From Rhinopithecus roxellana (taxonomy: Eukaryota > Chordata > Mammalia > Primates > Cercopithecidae): a DNA stretch of 64,000 nucleotides. The stretch covers positions 94,270,089 through 94,334,088 of the forward strand of contig NC_044551.1 in the NCBI RefSeq assembly GCF_007565055.1, written 5' to 3'. Positions 9,224-18,513 of this stretch are shown in pieces. The notes beneath the pieces are model-generated. The model was given only the letters and a program-made list of their open reading frames with translations. It made no database searches and had not been told where the DNA came from. The position numbers were made by a program, and so were the translations under genes. How positions within the stretch are numbered: the stretch's first letter is position 1; every line of letters starts with the position of its first letter.

Positions 9224-10282
9224 TCCCCGGTTCAGTTTCTGGTCGATACCGGGGCACAGCATTCAGTCTTGGTCAAGCCTTACGGGAAATTATCTAATAA
9301 CTTATCCTGGGTACAAGGGGCCACAGGAGTTAAAAGATACCCTTGGACAACTCAAAGAACTGTAAATCTGGGAACAGGAGAGGTAACCCACTCCTTCCTG
9401 GTTATTCCCGAGAGCCCTTGTCCTCTATTAGGGAGACATCTGCTGACAAAAATGGGATCCCAAATCCATTTCCAACCGGGGGGCCCCAAAGTAACCGATT
9501 CTCAAGACAAGCCAATATCTGTCCTCACAATTCCCCTAGAAAATGAGTATAGACTCCATCAGGAACTGGCACCTCCTGACCAGAATATTGGCCCCTGGCT
9601 ACAGCGCTTCCCAGAGGCCTGGGCAGAAACAGGAGGTTTGGGACTGGCAAAACACCGTCCTGCCATATTTGTTGAAGTTAAACCTGGGACAGATCCTGTT
9701 CGGGTACGGCAGTACCCGATGCCCCTAGAAGCCAGAGAAGGTATTACACCACACATCTGCCGGCTCCTAGATCAGGGAGTTCTACGCGCCTGCCACTCAG
9801 CATGGAACACCCCGTTGCTGCCCGTATGCAAACCTAACAGTAAAGATTATAGGCCAGTACAAGACCTAAGAGAAGTCAACAAAAGAGTCATGGACATTCA
9901 CCCCACTGTGCCAAACCCATACACCTTCTTAAGCACCTTAAGCCCTGAAAAACAGTGGTACACCATCCTGGATTTAAAAGACGCCCTTTTCAGCCTGCCT
10001 TTAGCCCCTAAGAGTCAGGAACTTTTTGCATTTGAATGGACAGATCCCGAGAGGGGCATAAATGGCCAGCTAACATGGACCAGGCTACCACAGGTATTCA
10101 AAAACTCCCCAACTCTGTTCGACGAGGCCCTCCATGAAGATCTGGGTGAGTACCGGCGACAGCACCCTGAGATCACTCTTTTACAGTATGTTGATGATCT
10201 TTTAATAGCAGCTGAATCCCCAGAGGCCTGCCTACAAGGAACCAAAAGCCTCCTAAAGGCTTTGGGAGATCTAGGCTACTGA
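9167..10282 (+). pseudogene. pol: pro-pol part 1: protease and N-terminal reverse transcriptase
   Basis: The frame is continuous with gag across the TAG. Protease is recognised by the aspartyl site DTGA (codons at 9245-9256) and a later LLGRHLL motif. Reverse transcriptase follows: a DYRPVQDLREVN motif, the first catalytic aspartate in LDLKDA (about 9971-9982), a motif-B position reading LPQVFKNSPT (about 10085-10114), and the catalytic YVDD box at 10187-10198. The motif-B glycine, normally conserved as LPQG, is a valine here. An in-frame TGA at 10280-10282 stops translation just after the palm; it is the kind of stop that CpG decay produces. The amino-acid pattern is clearly MLV-type rather than betaretroviral. 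As it stands it would yield protease plus a truncated RT. Confidence 0.93.
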
Positions 10283-10933
10283 GCCTCGGCAAAGAAGGCT
10301 CAGATCTGCAAATCAGAGGTAACCTACCTAGGATACCTGTTAAAAGGGGGGCAACGCTGGTTGACGGATGCCCGAAAAGGGACTGTTCTACGTATCCCTA
10401 GACCCCAATCAACACGACAAGTAAGAGAGTTCTTGGGGTCGGCAGGGTTCTGTAGACTCTGGATACCGGGCTTTGCTGAATTGGCTAAACCACTATACCA
10501 GGCAACAAAAGAGCAGCAGCCCTTTAATTGGACAGAAGAGGCTGAGCTGGCTTTCCAAGAAATCAAAACTGCTCTGCTATCAGCCCCTGCGTTGGGACTC
10601 CCTGATGTCTCCAAGCCATTCCACCTATACGTGGACAAAAGCCGGGGTGTAGCCAAAGCAGTATTGACTCAGTATTTAGGTCCTTGGCGGAGACCGGTTG
10701 CATATTTGTCGAAGAAACTGGACTCAGTGGCTGCTGGGTGGCCTCCTTGCCTCCAGGTAATCGCGGCCACTGCCTTAATGGTCAAAGATGCTGATAAACT
10801 GACCATGGGCCAAGAATTGCAGGTCACTACCCCACATGCCATTGAAGGCATACTCAGACAGCCACCTGATCAGTGGCTTAGCAATGTCCGGCTCACCCAC
10901 TACCAGGGACTGCTACTAAACCCCTCAGAATAA
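10283..10933 (+). pseudogene. pol: pol part 2: RT thumb/connection, same frame
   Basis: The frame after the TGA continues without shift. It includes a YLGYLL-type motif near 10325, the region RQVREFLGSAGFCRLWIPGF near 10418-10477, and a PVAYLSKKLDSVAAGWP stretch near 10694-10744. This is the connection part of a gammaretroviral RT. It ends at TAA 10931-10933, where the homologous reading moves to another frame, so a small indel close to 10930 is likely in addition to the stop. No start codon of its own is expected; it is a remnant of the long pol frame. Confidence 0.9.
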
Positions 10934-11124
10934 CTTTCATGCCCCCAACGGCCCTAAACCCTGCATCCCTACTGCCAAATCTGGACTTGGAGAGCCCACT
11001 CCACGACTGCTCCGAGATATTGGCCCAGGTACATGGAGTCAGAGAAGACCTACAGGACCGGCCACTGCCAGACGCTGACCTCGTCTGGTTCACCGATGGA
11101 AGCAGTTTCGTCCACCAAGGATAA
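10934..11124 (+). pseudogene. pol: pol part 3: N-terminal RNase H
   Basis: After the frameshift the reading frame (frame 1 of the window) holds an acidic spacer and the RNase H start LVWFTDGSSF, with the first catalytic aspartate at about 11094. It stops at TAA 11122-11124, ten codons later, in the middle of the first RNase H strand pair. The similarity continues in the same frame past this TAA, so it is a point or local mutation rather than a shift. Confidence 0.88.
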
Positions 11125-12330
11125 AGGTACGCGGGAGCGGCGGTAACCTCAGAAACCAAAGTCATTTGGGCAGAACCCTTGCCCCCAGGAACGTCGGCCC
11201 AAAAGGCTGAACTGGTGGCATTGACTCAGGCCTTAAAATTGGGGAAAGACCAAAAACTAACGGTATATACTGACAGCCGATATGCCTTTGCCACCGCTCA
11301 CATACATGGAGCAATATATAGGGAAAGAGGGCTCCTCACGGCAGAAGGAAAAGACATTAGAAACAAAAACGAAATCCCGGCCTTATTAGCTGCCCTCTGG
11401 GAACCCAGAAAACTGGCGATTGTCCACTGTCCAGGACACCAAAGAATGACTGACATGGTCTCCCGGGGAAATAACCTGGCTGATCAGACTGCTAAAAATG
11501 GGGCTCAAACCCCTTCACAGCTCCTAGCCCTTCAGCTGCCTGACCTGGGGCCCCCAGAGCTACCCTCTAACCCGGAGTACTCAGAGAGCGACCTCCAGTG
11601 GATAAACGAGCTCCCTATGGCTCAGATCCACGACAAGTGGTGGAAAGACTGTAAAAACAACATTATTCTCCCAGACAAATTAGGACAACGGGTACTAGAA
11701 CGAATCCATCATAGTACCCATTTAGGCTCAAGGCGAATATTGGACTTAATAAGACACTCAAAACTAAAAATCAGAGATGCTTCTAAAAAAGTTGAACAAG
11801 TGACTAAAAATTGTGTAGTATGCCAACTCAATAATGCAGGAAACCAACCCCAAACCACTGGAAAAAGACAAAGAGGAAATAGACCTGGGGCTTATTGGGA
11901 AATTGACTTCACTGAAATAAAACCAGGAAAATTTGGATACAAATACCTACTAGTTTTTGTAGATACTTTTTCAGGATGGACAGAAGCCTTCCCAACCAAA
12001 AAGGAAACTGCCCAAGTCGTAGCCAAGAAAATCCTAGAAGAAATCCTGCCCAGGTATGGCTTCCCAGCTATGACAGGGTCGGACAATGGGCCGGCCTTCA
12101 TCGCCAAGGTAAGTCAGGGTCTGGCTTCCATTCTCGGGGCAAATTGGAAATTACATTGTGCATATCGCCCCCAAAGCTCAGGACAGGTAGAAAGAATGAA
12201 CAGAGCATTAAAGGAGACCCTAACTAAATTGACCATGGAGACTGGCGCTAACTGGGTAGTCCTTCTCCCCTACTCCCTGTTCAGGGCAAGAAACTCCCCT
12301 TACAGATTAGGTCTCACACTTATGAAATAA
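11125..12330 (+). pseudogene. pol: pol part 4: rest of RNase H and integrase core
   Basis: In the same frame as part 3, RNase H continues with AELVALTQAL, the TDSRYAF motif (about 11269-11289), HCPGHQ and the last acidic residue in NLADQTA. Integrase follows with an HHCC zinc site (His at about 11707 and 11719, Cys at about 11812 and 11821) and the DDE triad: Asp in EIDF (about 11905), Asp in GSDNGPAF (about 12082) and Glu in GQVERMN (about 12190). There are 35 residues between the last two. All triad residues are present. Just after the SPYR motif the frame runs into TAA 12328-12330 while the homologous reading moves to the next frame, so an indel lies at about 12305-12325. Confidence 0.93.
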
Positions 12331-12773
12331 TGTATGGCAGACCTCCCCCTATTGTCCCTAACCTAAAAGATAATCTCATCAAATCTGACGTCGATGATGG
12401 TGTTGAACTCTTATTTTCCCTACAAGCCTTACAGGAAATTCATGAAGAAATCTGGCCTAGACTAAGAGAACTATACAAAACGGGACCGCCACCCGTTCCA
12501 CACCAGATCCGGCCAGGAGACTGGGTTCTCGTCAAGCGACACCGACAAGAAACCTTAGAACCAAGGTGGAAAGGGCCGTTCCAGGTGATCCTAACCACGC
12601 CAACAGCACTCAAGGTAGAAGGAATCGCTGCCTGGATCCACTACACCCACGCCAAGCCAGTGGACCCCCTCTCAGACTTCGTCGGGCCCTCCACAGAGAG
12701 AACCGCAGCCTGGACAATTGACCGGACTAAAGACAATCCTTTAAAACTCACCCTGCACCATCAACAACCGTAA
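12330..12773 (+). pseudogene. pol: pol part 5: integrase C-terminal domain
   Basis: The frame resumes with MYGRPPP, the usual post-core motif of gammaretroviral integrase, and runs 147 codons to a natural-looking stop TAA 12771-12773. It includes GDWVLVKRHR and EPRWKGPFQVILTTPTALKV, typical of the SH3-like C-terminal domain. The env ATG starts 2 bp after the stop; in many gammaretroviruses pol and env overlap instead. Confidence 0.92.
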
Positions 12774-12775
12774 TT

Positions 12776-13150
12776 ATGGTGTCCATCTCCTTTGTGACGC
12801 TCTTGCTTTTGTGGGCCTTCAGCTGGAAAATCCAAGCACAGCAGGCTTCATCCCCATTTGCCTGGCGTTTTTTCCTGACAGAGAATTGGACCAACTACGC
12901 TCAGACACAGGTACAAGGCCATCTTCTGGCCACAGCTGATTGCCCCCCTCAAGGTTGTAGCTCTCCTATCTATGTTAATTTTACTGATTTCCAGGCACAA
13001 CCGGGAAAAGTCACCCCAGCTATTTGCTTTCTCTTTGACCAACAAATCCCCTATTGTAAAACCACATGGGTTGAACAAAGCATTGGTTGCCCCTATAACT
13101 CATGTAAAATCCACACTGTCAAGACTCTCACGGCCTCAGAAACCCTCTAG
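12776..13150 (+). pseudogene. env: env part 1: signal peptide and N-terminal surface domain
   Basis: The ATG at 12776 begins a hydrophobic signal peptide (VTLLLLWAFSW, cleavage probably near residue 20-25). A surface-subunit start follows with possible N-glycosylation sites (NWT near 12887, NFT near 12977) and several cysteines. No earlier in-frame start exists, so 12776 is the chosen start. The frame stops at TAG 13148-13150. Translated alone it is a short secreted fragment of about 124 residues. The family is a gamma/D-type retroviral envelope, judged mainly from the downstream transmembrane part. Confidence 0.88.
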
Positions 13151-13604
13151 AGCCAAGTGTGGAATTCTCATAATTTTTTTTAAAACTGCCACAGCCTACA
13201 CATGGGTTATCTGGGATCCCTGGGACTCCCGTTGGACCTCCCAACAGAAGGGAGCCATGTACATGACACCTGGGACAAAGTGGCCTAGCAGCCGCCTCTA
13301 TCTATGGCACTCACTTGTTCAGATCCAAACCACCCTCCACGCTAACATTCAGAAACAGGAAACAGAATTAAACAAACAACTCTCCACTTTAACCTCCTCC
13401 CGCCCTTTCTCCTGGTTATCTCTGCTGAGGGAGGGGTTACTTCTCGCGAACGCCACGGGTCTGGGAAACCTCTCTGCATGTTTATTTTGCGCTACCCTAG
13501 GACAGCCACCCCTGACAGCCGTCCCGCTCCCAGCCCCCTTCAATAATTCCCTAACAACTTCCAGCCAAGGATCCTCCCCATCTCAGATGTTCCTTTGTTC
13601 TTAA
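13151..13604 (+). pseudogene. env: env part 2: central surface domain in a shifted frame
   Basis: Beyond the TAG the env-like reading is found in frame 3: TAYTWVIWDPWDSRW near 13194-13238 and WLSLLREGLLLANATGLG near 13413-13466, with an NAT glycosylation site. The shift from frame 2 probably lies at or near the T8 run at 13174-13181, which is directly followed by another frame-2 stop. Frame 3 ends at TAA 13602-13604, and the envelope reading returns to frame 2 around 13590-13600, so a second indel is implied. These two shifts and the TAG destroy the surface subunit. Confidence 0.82.
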
Positions 13605-14446
13605 ACCCCGAACAAACACAGGTTTTATTTTGCTATTCAAATGCTAGCACCTCCCTTTGCAACATAACCTCTCCTCCCAACTCCACTCTGTACGCCCCTC
13701 ATGGCTCATTCTTCTGGTGTAATGGAACTCTATATAAAAATCTCACTGTTCAGGCCACTAAGAGCCTCCTATGTCTCCCTGTTACAATAGTTCCCCAACT
13801 AACCCTGCGAACCCCTGCTGAATATCTAGAAGGAGACTACGTGCCTTCCTTCAGGACAAAAAGGGCTGTATTTCTTCCCTTAGTAGCCGGTGTCTCACTC
13901 ACCACATCCGTAATAGCGACAGGGTTAGTAGGAGGAGCCCTAGGCCACGCTCTCGCTCTCGTTACTACCACTAAGCTCTCCCAACAATTCTCCATAGCAA
14001 TGGAAGCTTCAGCCGAATCCCTAGCCTCATTACAAAGGCAACTGACCTCCCTCGCCCAAGTTACTTTGCAAAATCGGCGCGCCCTAGACCTGCTTACTGC
14101 CGAAAAAGGGGGAACTTGCCTTTTTCTCAAAGAAGACTGCTGTTTTTACATAAATGAATCTGAGTTAGTAGAGACGCAGGTCCAACAGCTACACAAACTC
14201 AGCCTAGAACTACAAAAACAAAAATTCAATTCCGCAGCTGATAGTTGGTGGAGCTCCTCCATGTATTCCCTCTTAATGCCCCTAGCAGGACCATTGCTAA
14301 GCCTACTCCTCCTCCTCACCATAGGGCCATGCATACTAAACAGAATAATAAACTTTGTGAAAGATAGAATCAACACTGTCCAGTTAATGGTCCTTAGAAC
14401 ACAATATCAACCCATCATCAATAAAACAATTGAAACAGACATATAA
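13595..14446 (+). pseudogene. env: env part 3: C-terminal surface domain and intact transmembrane subunit
   Basis: This is an open stretch of 283 codons to a natural stop TAA 14444-14446; its first codon is TTG, so it is part of env and has no ATG start of its own. It contains a furin-type site RTKR at residues 87-90 (13853-13864). The predicted transmembrane subunit (13865-14443) follows: a hydrophobic fusion-peptide-like segment, heptad region, the immunosuppressive-type segment starting LQNRRALDLL (158-167), a CX6CC motif (C175, C182, C183), a membrane span around 224-247 and a cytoplasmic tail of about 35 residues. The LQNRRALDLL and CX6CC pattern resembles D-type/RDR-group and syncytin-like envelopes. 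The subunit frame is complete but has no in-frame signal peptide. Confidence 0.93.
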
Positions 14447-14476
14447 GACCCAAGATTGGCTCTTGAAGACACAACT

Positions 14477-14488
14477 AAAAGGGGGGAA
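14477..14488 (+). other. Polypurine tract
   Basis: AAAAGGGGGGAA directly abuts the TG of the 3' LTR and is the expected plus-strand primer site. Confidence 0.93.
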
Positions 14489-14522
14489 TGAGATAGAAAG
14501 CCCCTAAGGGAAGAATTCTAAA

Positions 14523-14674
14523 CATACATGCATGTGACCACCCCCCGGGCTTACACAAACAACTTATCTAGAAAACCCCTAGCCGTTTGAGGTTGCAACA
14601 TACATGCATGTGACCACCCCCCGGGCTTACACAAACAACTTATCTGGAAAACCCCCAGCCGTTTGAGGTTGCGA
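14523..14674 (+). repeat. Two 76-bp direct repeats in U3 (3' LTR)
   Basis: Units 14523-14598 and 14599-14674 match the array in the 5' LTR. The second unit here keeps CATACATGCA, whereas the 5' LTR second unit has CATACAGGCA, a change that arose after integration. Confidence 0.93.
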
Positions 14675-14776
14675 AAAAGGCGGGAACCAACCAGAAACTG
14701 CCGAATGTTCAACTTTAAATGTTAACCAATAATAAGCTTGTAACTACTGTTTCTCTGTGACTTGTTTGTACCTCGC

Positions 14777-14784
14777 TATAAAAG
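14777..14784 (+). promoter_or_regulatory. 3' LTR TATA box
   Basis: TATAAAAG lies 47 bp after the CCAAT box and about 80 bp before AATAAA, the spacing of a retroviral U3 core promoter. Confidence 0.8.
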
Positions 14785-14861
14785 AAACCCTAAAACAGCA
14801 GCCGGGGCCTCTCTCTTTACCTGCCATTGTATAAAGCGGAGAGGTCCGGGTTTGAACTCGT

Positions 14862-14867
14862 AATAAA
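14862..14867 (+). terminator. Proviral polyadenylation signal
   Basis: AATAAA in the R region of the 3' LTR, followed by the T/G-rich stretch TTTGGCTTTGACTCTGG. Confidence 0.85.
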
Positions 14868-14942
14868 GCGACCCCGGCTATTTGGCTTTGACTCTGGACT
14901 CTGGTGGTCACTTACTGGGGTCTCGCGACTTCGGGCACAACA

Positions 14943-14946
14943 ATGT
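14943..14946. repeat. Proviral target-site duplication, right copy
   Basis: ATGT matches 6707-6710 on the other side of the provirus. Confidence 0.9.
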
Positions 14947-16449
14947 CATAAAAATTATTAATGAGGAATATATTTTTAAAGTTATTTTTTACCTAAATTG
15001 AAAATATAGCATTAAGAATAGTCAAATGCCAACTTATATGGACATTGGGTAATTGATTTTGTGATTTCATATTTTGTTTAGTTTAGCATTGAAAGGCATA
15101 GATTAGTTGTTACTCAATTTCATTTTCGGTACATTAGGAAACTGAGAAACCTGACGTGCATGTGTTGATTTTGTTGATAAACCAGCCAGGGACTTTGTGT
15201 GTGATCATTATATTAGCTGGTCTAATGGAAATTGTTACACTCTCAATGCTCTTTCAACCTGCAGTTTCAAATGTGTCACAAATCATTGTGGGTACTCCTA
15301 CTGTAGCTAGATCACCTCGTCAGTGTTAAGACAATTGCAAGGCACAGCCAGTATCTGGAATTTTGTTTTCACCTGCTGCCCATAAACATTATTTTCATAT
15401 TATCTACTCTCTTCACAGTCAGAGCCAAAACTTAATCCTAAAGTACTACATTACAAAAATTTTAAATATCTTAATTTCTGACTATATTGACAAATATATC
15501 CAGCCTGCTTACTCACCTTGTTTGTTCAATCGATCTCTCTGTTTGTCATGTCCTGGTTCTATTTATATTTCTATCCAACTTAGATCTCTTGGGCCATTAT
15601 TTCAATATTTTATTGCCACTTCCAGAAGGAATTTTGTTCACTTTCTTCTAACACAACTATAATTCTGGAAGAGAGCATGTCATCCAATATCAATAAATGC
15701 TTATAATTGCACATGATTTATATCAAGCTTTTCTAACCAATAATTTTGAAAGGTAGGCCTGGCTACGTAATTTGTTAAGACTAGTGCAAAATAAAAATGA
15801 AGGTCAAAAGCTTTATTTTGGTACCAAGAGCTGTACTTAAAGGCACTAAAATATGTAGCTTTCCCCATTAAAAATATTTTACAACTTATAAAATGTAATA
15901 ATGATACATGAAAACAATATAAAATTGAAAAATTACAAAAAAGTATTATAAAATACAATAAATAATAGCACCTTATTAATGTAAAATCTTGATTGATAAA
16001 ATATTTTCCTGAATATTTATTTATTAGGACATTAAAAGTTATGTATTTATCAATTTTATTTTTAATTGAATACAAATAAACAGTGATATTATTCACTCTA
16101 AAAATGCATGGTTGTAAATAATTTTTGATACTTTTTGATTCTGAGAAGGATCTTTCTGCTGATGCAACTGCTATAGAAGCGGTTATTTTGTAGACTTAAT
16201 ATATTTAGATAAATCTTTGATAAATTCTTTTGAAGTATAAATTTTAGTACTTCTAGAGCTAATAATTTTGTGGAATGAAATATTTTTCTCAAAAGATTTA
16301 ACTGTATACAAATCTGTTTCATATAAATATGAATTTAGTTTTAAATATAAATGTATTCAATAACATTTTAACATTCTCTCTGACATTCGCTGTGTGGTGG
16401 TGACAAAGAAACCAAAGTCACTTTATGAGTTGTATCTAACTTAAAATTG
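14947..16449. other. AT-rich flank, no gene seen
   Basis: Short open frames on both strands show no recognisable family and have the composition of random AT-rich DNA. No clear repeat was identified by eye. Confidence 0.5.
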
Positions 16450-16800
16450 TTACCTAACCACCAGAGGTTTGGTCTAGGTCCTGGTGCTCACTGCACCGAA
16501 AGCCTGTGACTGAGACAACAGGTATTACCAAGGAAGAAGGCTTTAATCAGGCGCTACAGCCAAGGAGATGGGAGCTCAGTCTCAAATCCCCCCTCTGAGG
16601 AGCCAAAACTAGGAGTTTATATAGCAGGGAAGAAATGTAACAATGTGTAAGAAAACAGGAAGTAGGGAGGGGCAAGGAAGCAATCATGATAAATGAGGGA
16701 TCTGGCATTTCATCGTTTGAATCGTTTGAATGTGGTGATCTGGTGAGTTTCAGTTCTTTGATAAGTTTTTTGGGGGACCTGAACATCATTTTCTGAGGAA
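16450..16800 (-). mobile_element. Probable solo LTR-like block, antisense
   Basis: Read on the minus strand, it has a TATATAAA box (plus-strand 16616-16623) and about 70 bp later an ATTAAA polyadenylation-like signal (plus-strand 16542-16547). A T/G-rich downstream stretch follows (TTGTCTCAGTCACAGGC). That order and spacing are those of an LTR promoter/R region. The family is not identified and the edges are uncertain. Confidence 0.5.
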
Positions 16801-17459
16801 GTAACTTGGATAAAACAAATGTAAGTTTTAAGTTTTAAGGACAGAGGGTCCATTTCAGTTTATCAAAAACAACAACAACAAACCTGTCTATGGGACTGCT
16901 GGGTCAGTTTCAAAATGGCTGTTCGTTTCCTAATGCTATATTTTCAATTTAGGTAAAAAATAACTTATAGCCTTGGTGTGTTTAGTAGAATGACATAGAT
17001 GAAATGTGGATAAATAGTAGTATGATGTATTCTTCCTCCTTTCACCCCAGGATGCATCCCCTAGTCTTCAGATTTCAAAGTTGGCTGAGATAGATATTGA
17101 TATAGAGAATGCTTTTGTGGATTATTGCCTGTTTGCTCAGTGAATTCCGTATCCTACTTTTCTAAATGTCGCTCAGATTCATTCCCTGGAAAGCTGACTT
17201 CTATAAACTATATAATCTAGGCAACTTTCCTCTTTGGGTTGAATCTAGATTTGAAAAATGGCAGGAGTTACTCGGAGAGAAATTGTTTGTGAAATTTAAG
17301 TCAGGCTAATTTCCTGGTAAGCTGTTTTCATGGTCACCCTGATTATCCTAAAGTGTACAGATCCTGACAGATTGCAGTTTTCCTTATATGTTTAGATACA
17401 TGTTCCTTATCAGATATATGATTGCAAATATTTTCTTTCATTGTGTGGTTTGTCTTTTT

Positions 17460-17715
17460 TTTTCTCTTGACTTTCATTTTAGGTCCAGGAGTACATGTGC
17501 AGGTTTGTTAGATGAGTAAATTGCATGTCTCTGTGGTTTCATGCATGAATGACTCCATCACCCTAGTAGTGAGCGTACTACCCAACAGGTAGTTTTTCAA
17601 CTTACTCCCCTTCCATTCTCCCCAATAGTCCCAAGCATTTATTGTTTCTGTGTTTGTGTCCATGTGTACTCAGTGTTCAGCTCCTGATTCTAAGTGAGAA
17701 CAGGCAGTATTTGAA
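17460..17715 (-). mobile_element. Old L1 3'-end fragment, antisense
   Basis: GTACATGTGCAGGTTTGTTA, followed by the CACCCTAGTAGTGAGCGTACTACCC region and the AAGTGAGAACAGGCAGTATTTG end, is the reverse of L1 3' sequence of an older (L1MA/PB-like) type. Confidence 0.75.
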
Positions 17716-18171
17716 TCTCGGGAGATTCAATCTCAAAGTAGTTTCAGTCTCGGGAGATTAGTTTCAGCCAAACAAGAAACATAATGAGTCACAAAACTGA
17801 GGACATGGGTGATTTTGCTTTAATAAGATGGATTAAGAGACTCTATGGAATATTGCAGACACTCTTACTATCTTTAATCTGTGCTATTCCTGAATTCTTA
17901 TTGCCCCATTTAAGAGACCAATAAGAGGGTGCAGCTTGGATGAGGGTAAAGTGACTGCAGGTCTCTCCAGACACCTTTTTGAAGGGAGATGTGGCTACCA
18001 GATGCCCTGCTTTCCTTACTGTGTGGCATCATAGACATGTTATGGTTGTTTTTAAATTATATATGAATGGAATCATAGATATTATTTTGTCTTTTTCCTA
18101 AATAATATGTTTGTTAAATGGACCTATGCTCTTGCGTAGAGTATCTATGTTAATTGTTACTCCTATAGGCT
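17716..18171. other. Unassigned stretch with a small palindrome
   Basis: GAATCTCGGGAGATTC near 17713-17728 is a perfect short palindrome whose TCTCGGGAGATT core recurs about 33 bp later. The rest shows no gene; the part near 18050-18110 may be decayed L1. Confidence 0.4.
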
Positions 18172-18513
18172 TGTATTAGTCTGTTCTCATGCTGCTGATA
18201 AAAACTACCCGAGACTGGGCAATTTACAAAATTAAGACACTTAATGAACTTACAGCTCCACATGGCTCTGGAGGCCTCAAAAGTATGGCAGAAGGCAAAG
18301 AGGAGCATATCACGTCTTACATGGATGGAAGAGAGAGCTTGTGAAGGAAAACTTCCTCTTATAGAACCATCAAATGTTGTGAGACTTATTCACTATCATG
18401 AGAATAGCACAGAAAAGACCTGACCCCATAATTCAATTATCTCCCACCAAGTCCCTCCCACAACAGTGTGAAGTCAAGATGAGATTTGGGTGGGTACACA
18501 GACAAACCATATC
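18172..18513 (-). repeat. THE1-type LTR (3' LTR of the antisense element)
   Basis: It has the diagnostic ATTAGTCTGTTCTCATGCTG start and the GAGATTTGGGTGGGTACACAGACAAACCATATCA end on the plus strand. Confidence 0.9.

Larger units (their letters stand above)
6711..14942 (+). mobile_element. Complete class I (gammaretrovirus-like) endogenous provirus
   Basis: The 8232-bp element is bounded by TG...CA LTRs of 454 bp each and by the 4-bp duplication ATGT at 6707-6710 and 14943-14946, as expected for gammaretroviral integration. It carries a Pro-type primer site, gag, pro-pol expressed by TAG readthrough, env, and a polypurine tract, in canonical order. Gag and the transmembrane part of Env are open; pol and the Env surface part carry several stops and frameshifts, so it cannot encode a complete virus as read. 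LTR divergence of about 2.4% points to insertion within roughly the last 5-10 million years, assuming 1.2-2.2e-9 substitutions per site per year. The family is uncertain. PTERV1/CERV-like is the leading candidate because those ape and monkey gammaretroviruses use tRNA-Pro and are young. Confidence 0.96.
14489..14942 (+). mobile_element. Proviral 3' LTR (454 bp)
   Basis: It is colinear with the 5' LTR with 11 substitutions and no indel. U3 repeats are at 14523-14598 and 14599-14674, CCAAT at 14726-14730, a canonical TATAAAAG at 14777-14784, and AATAAA at 14862-14867. With an intact TATA box this LTR could in principle drive transcription into the flank at 14943 onward; that is inference. Confidence 0.96.

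Noticed and set aside
13595..13597. Start codon for a separate env gene
   Set aside because: The first codon is TTG in the middle of the envelope reading and no signal peptide follows; it is a resumption of the broken env frame.
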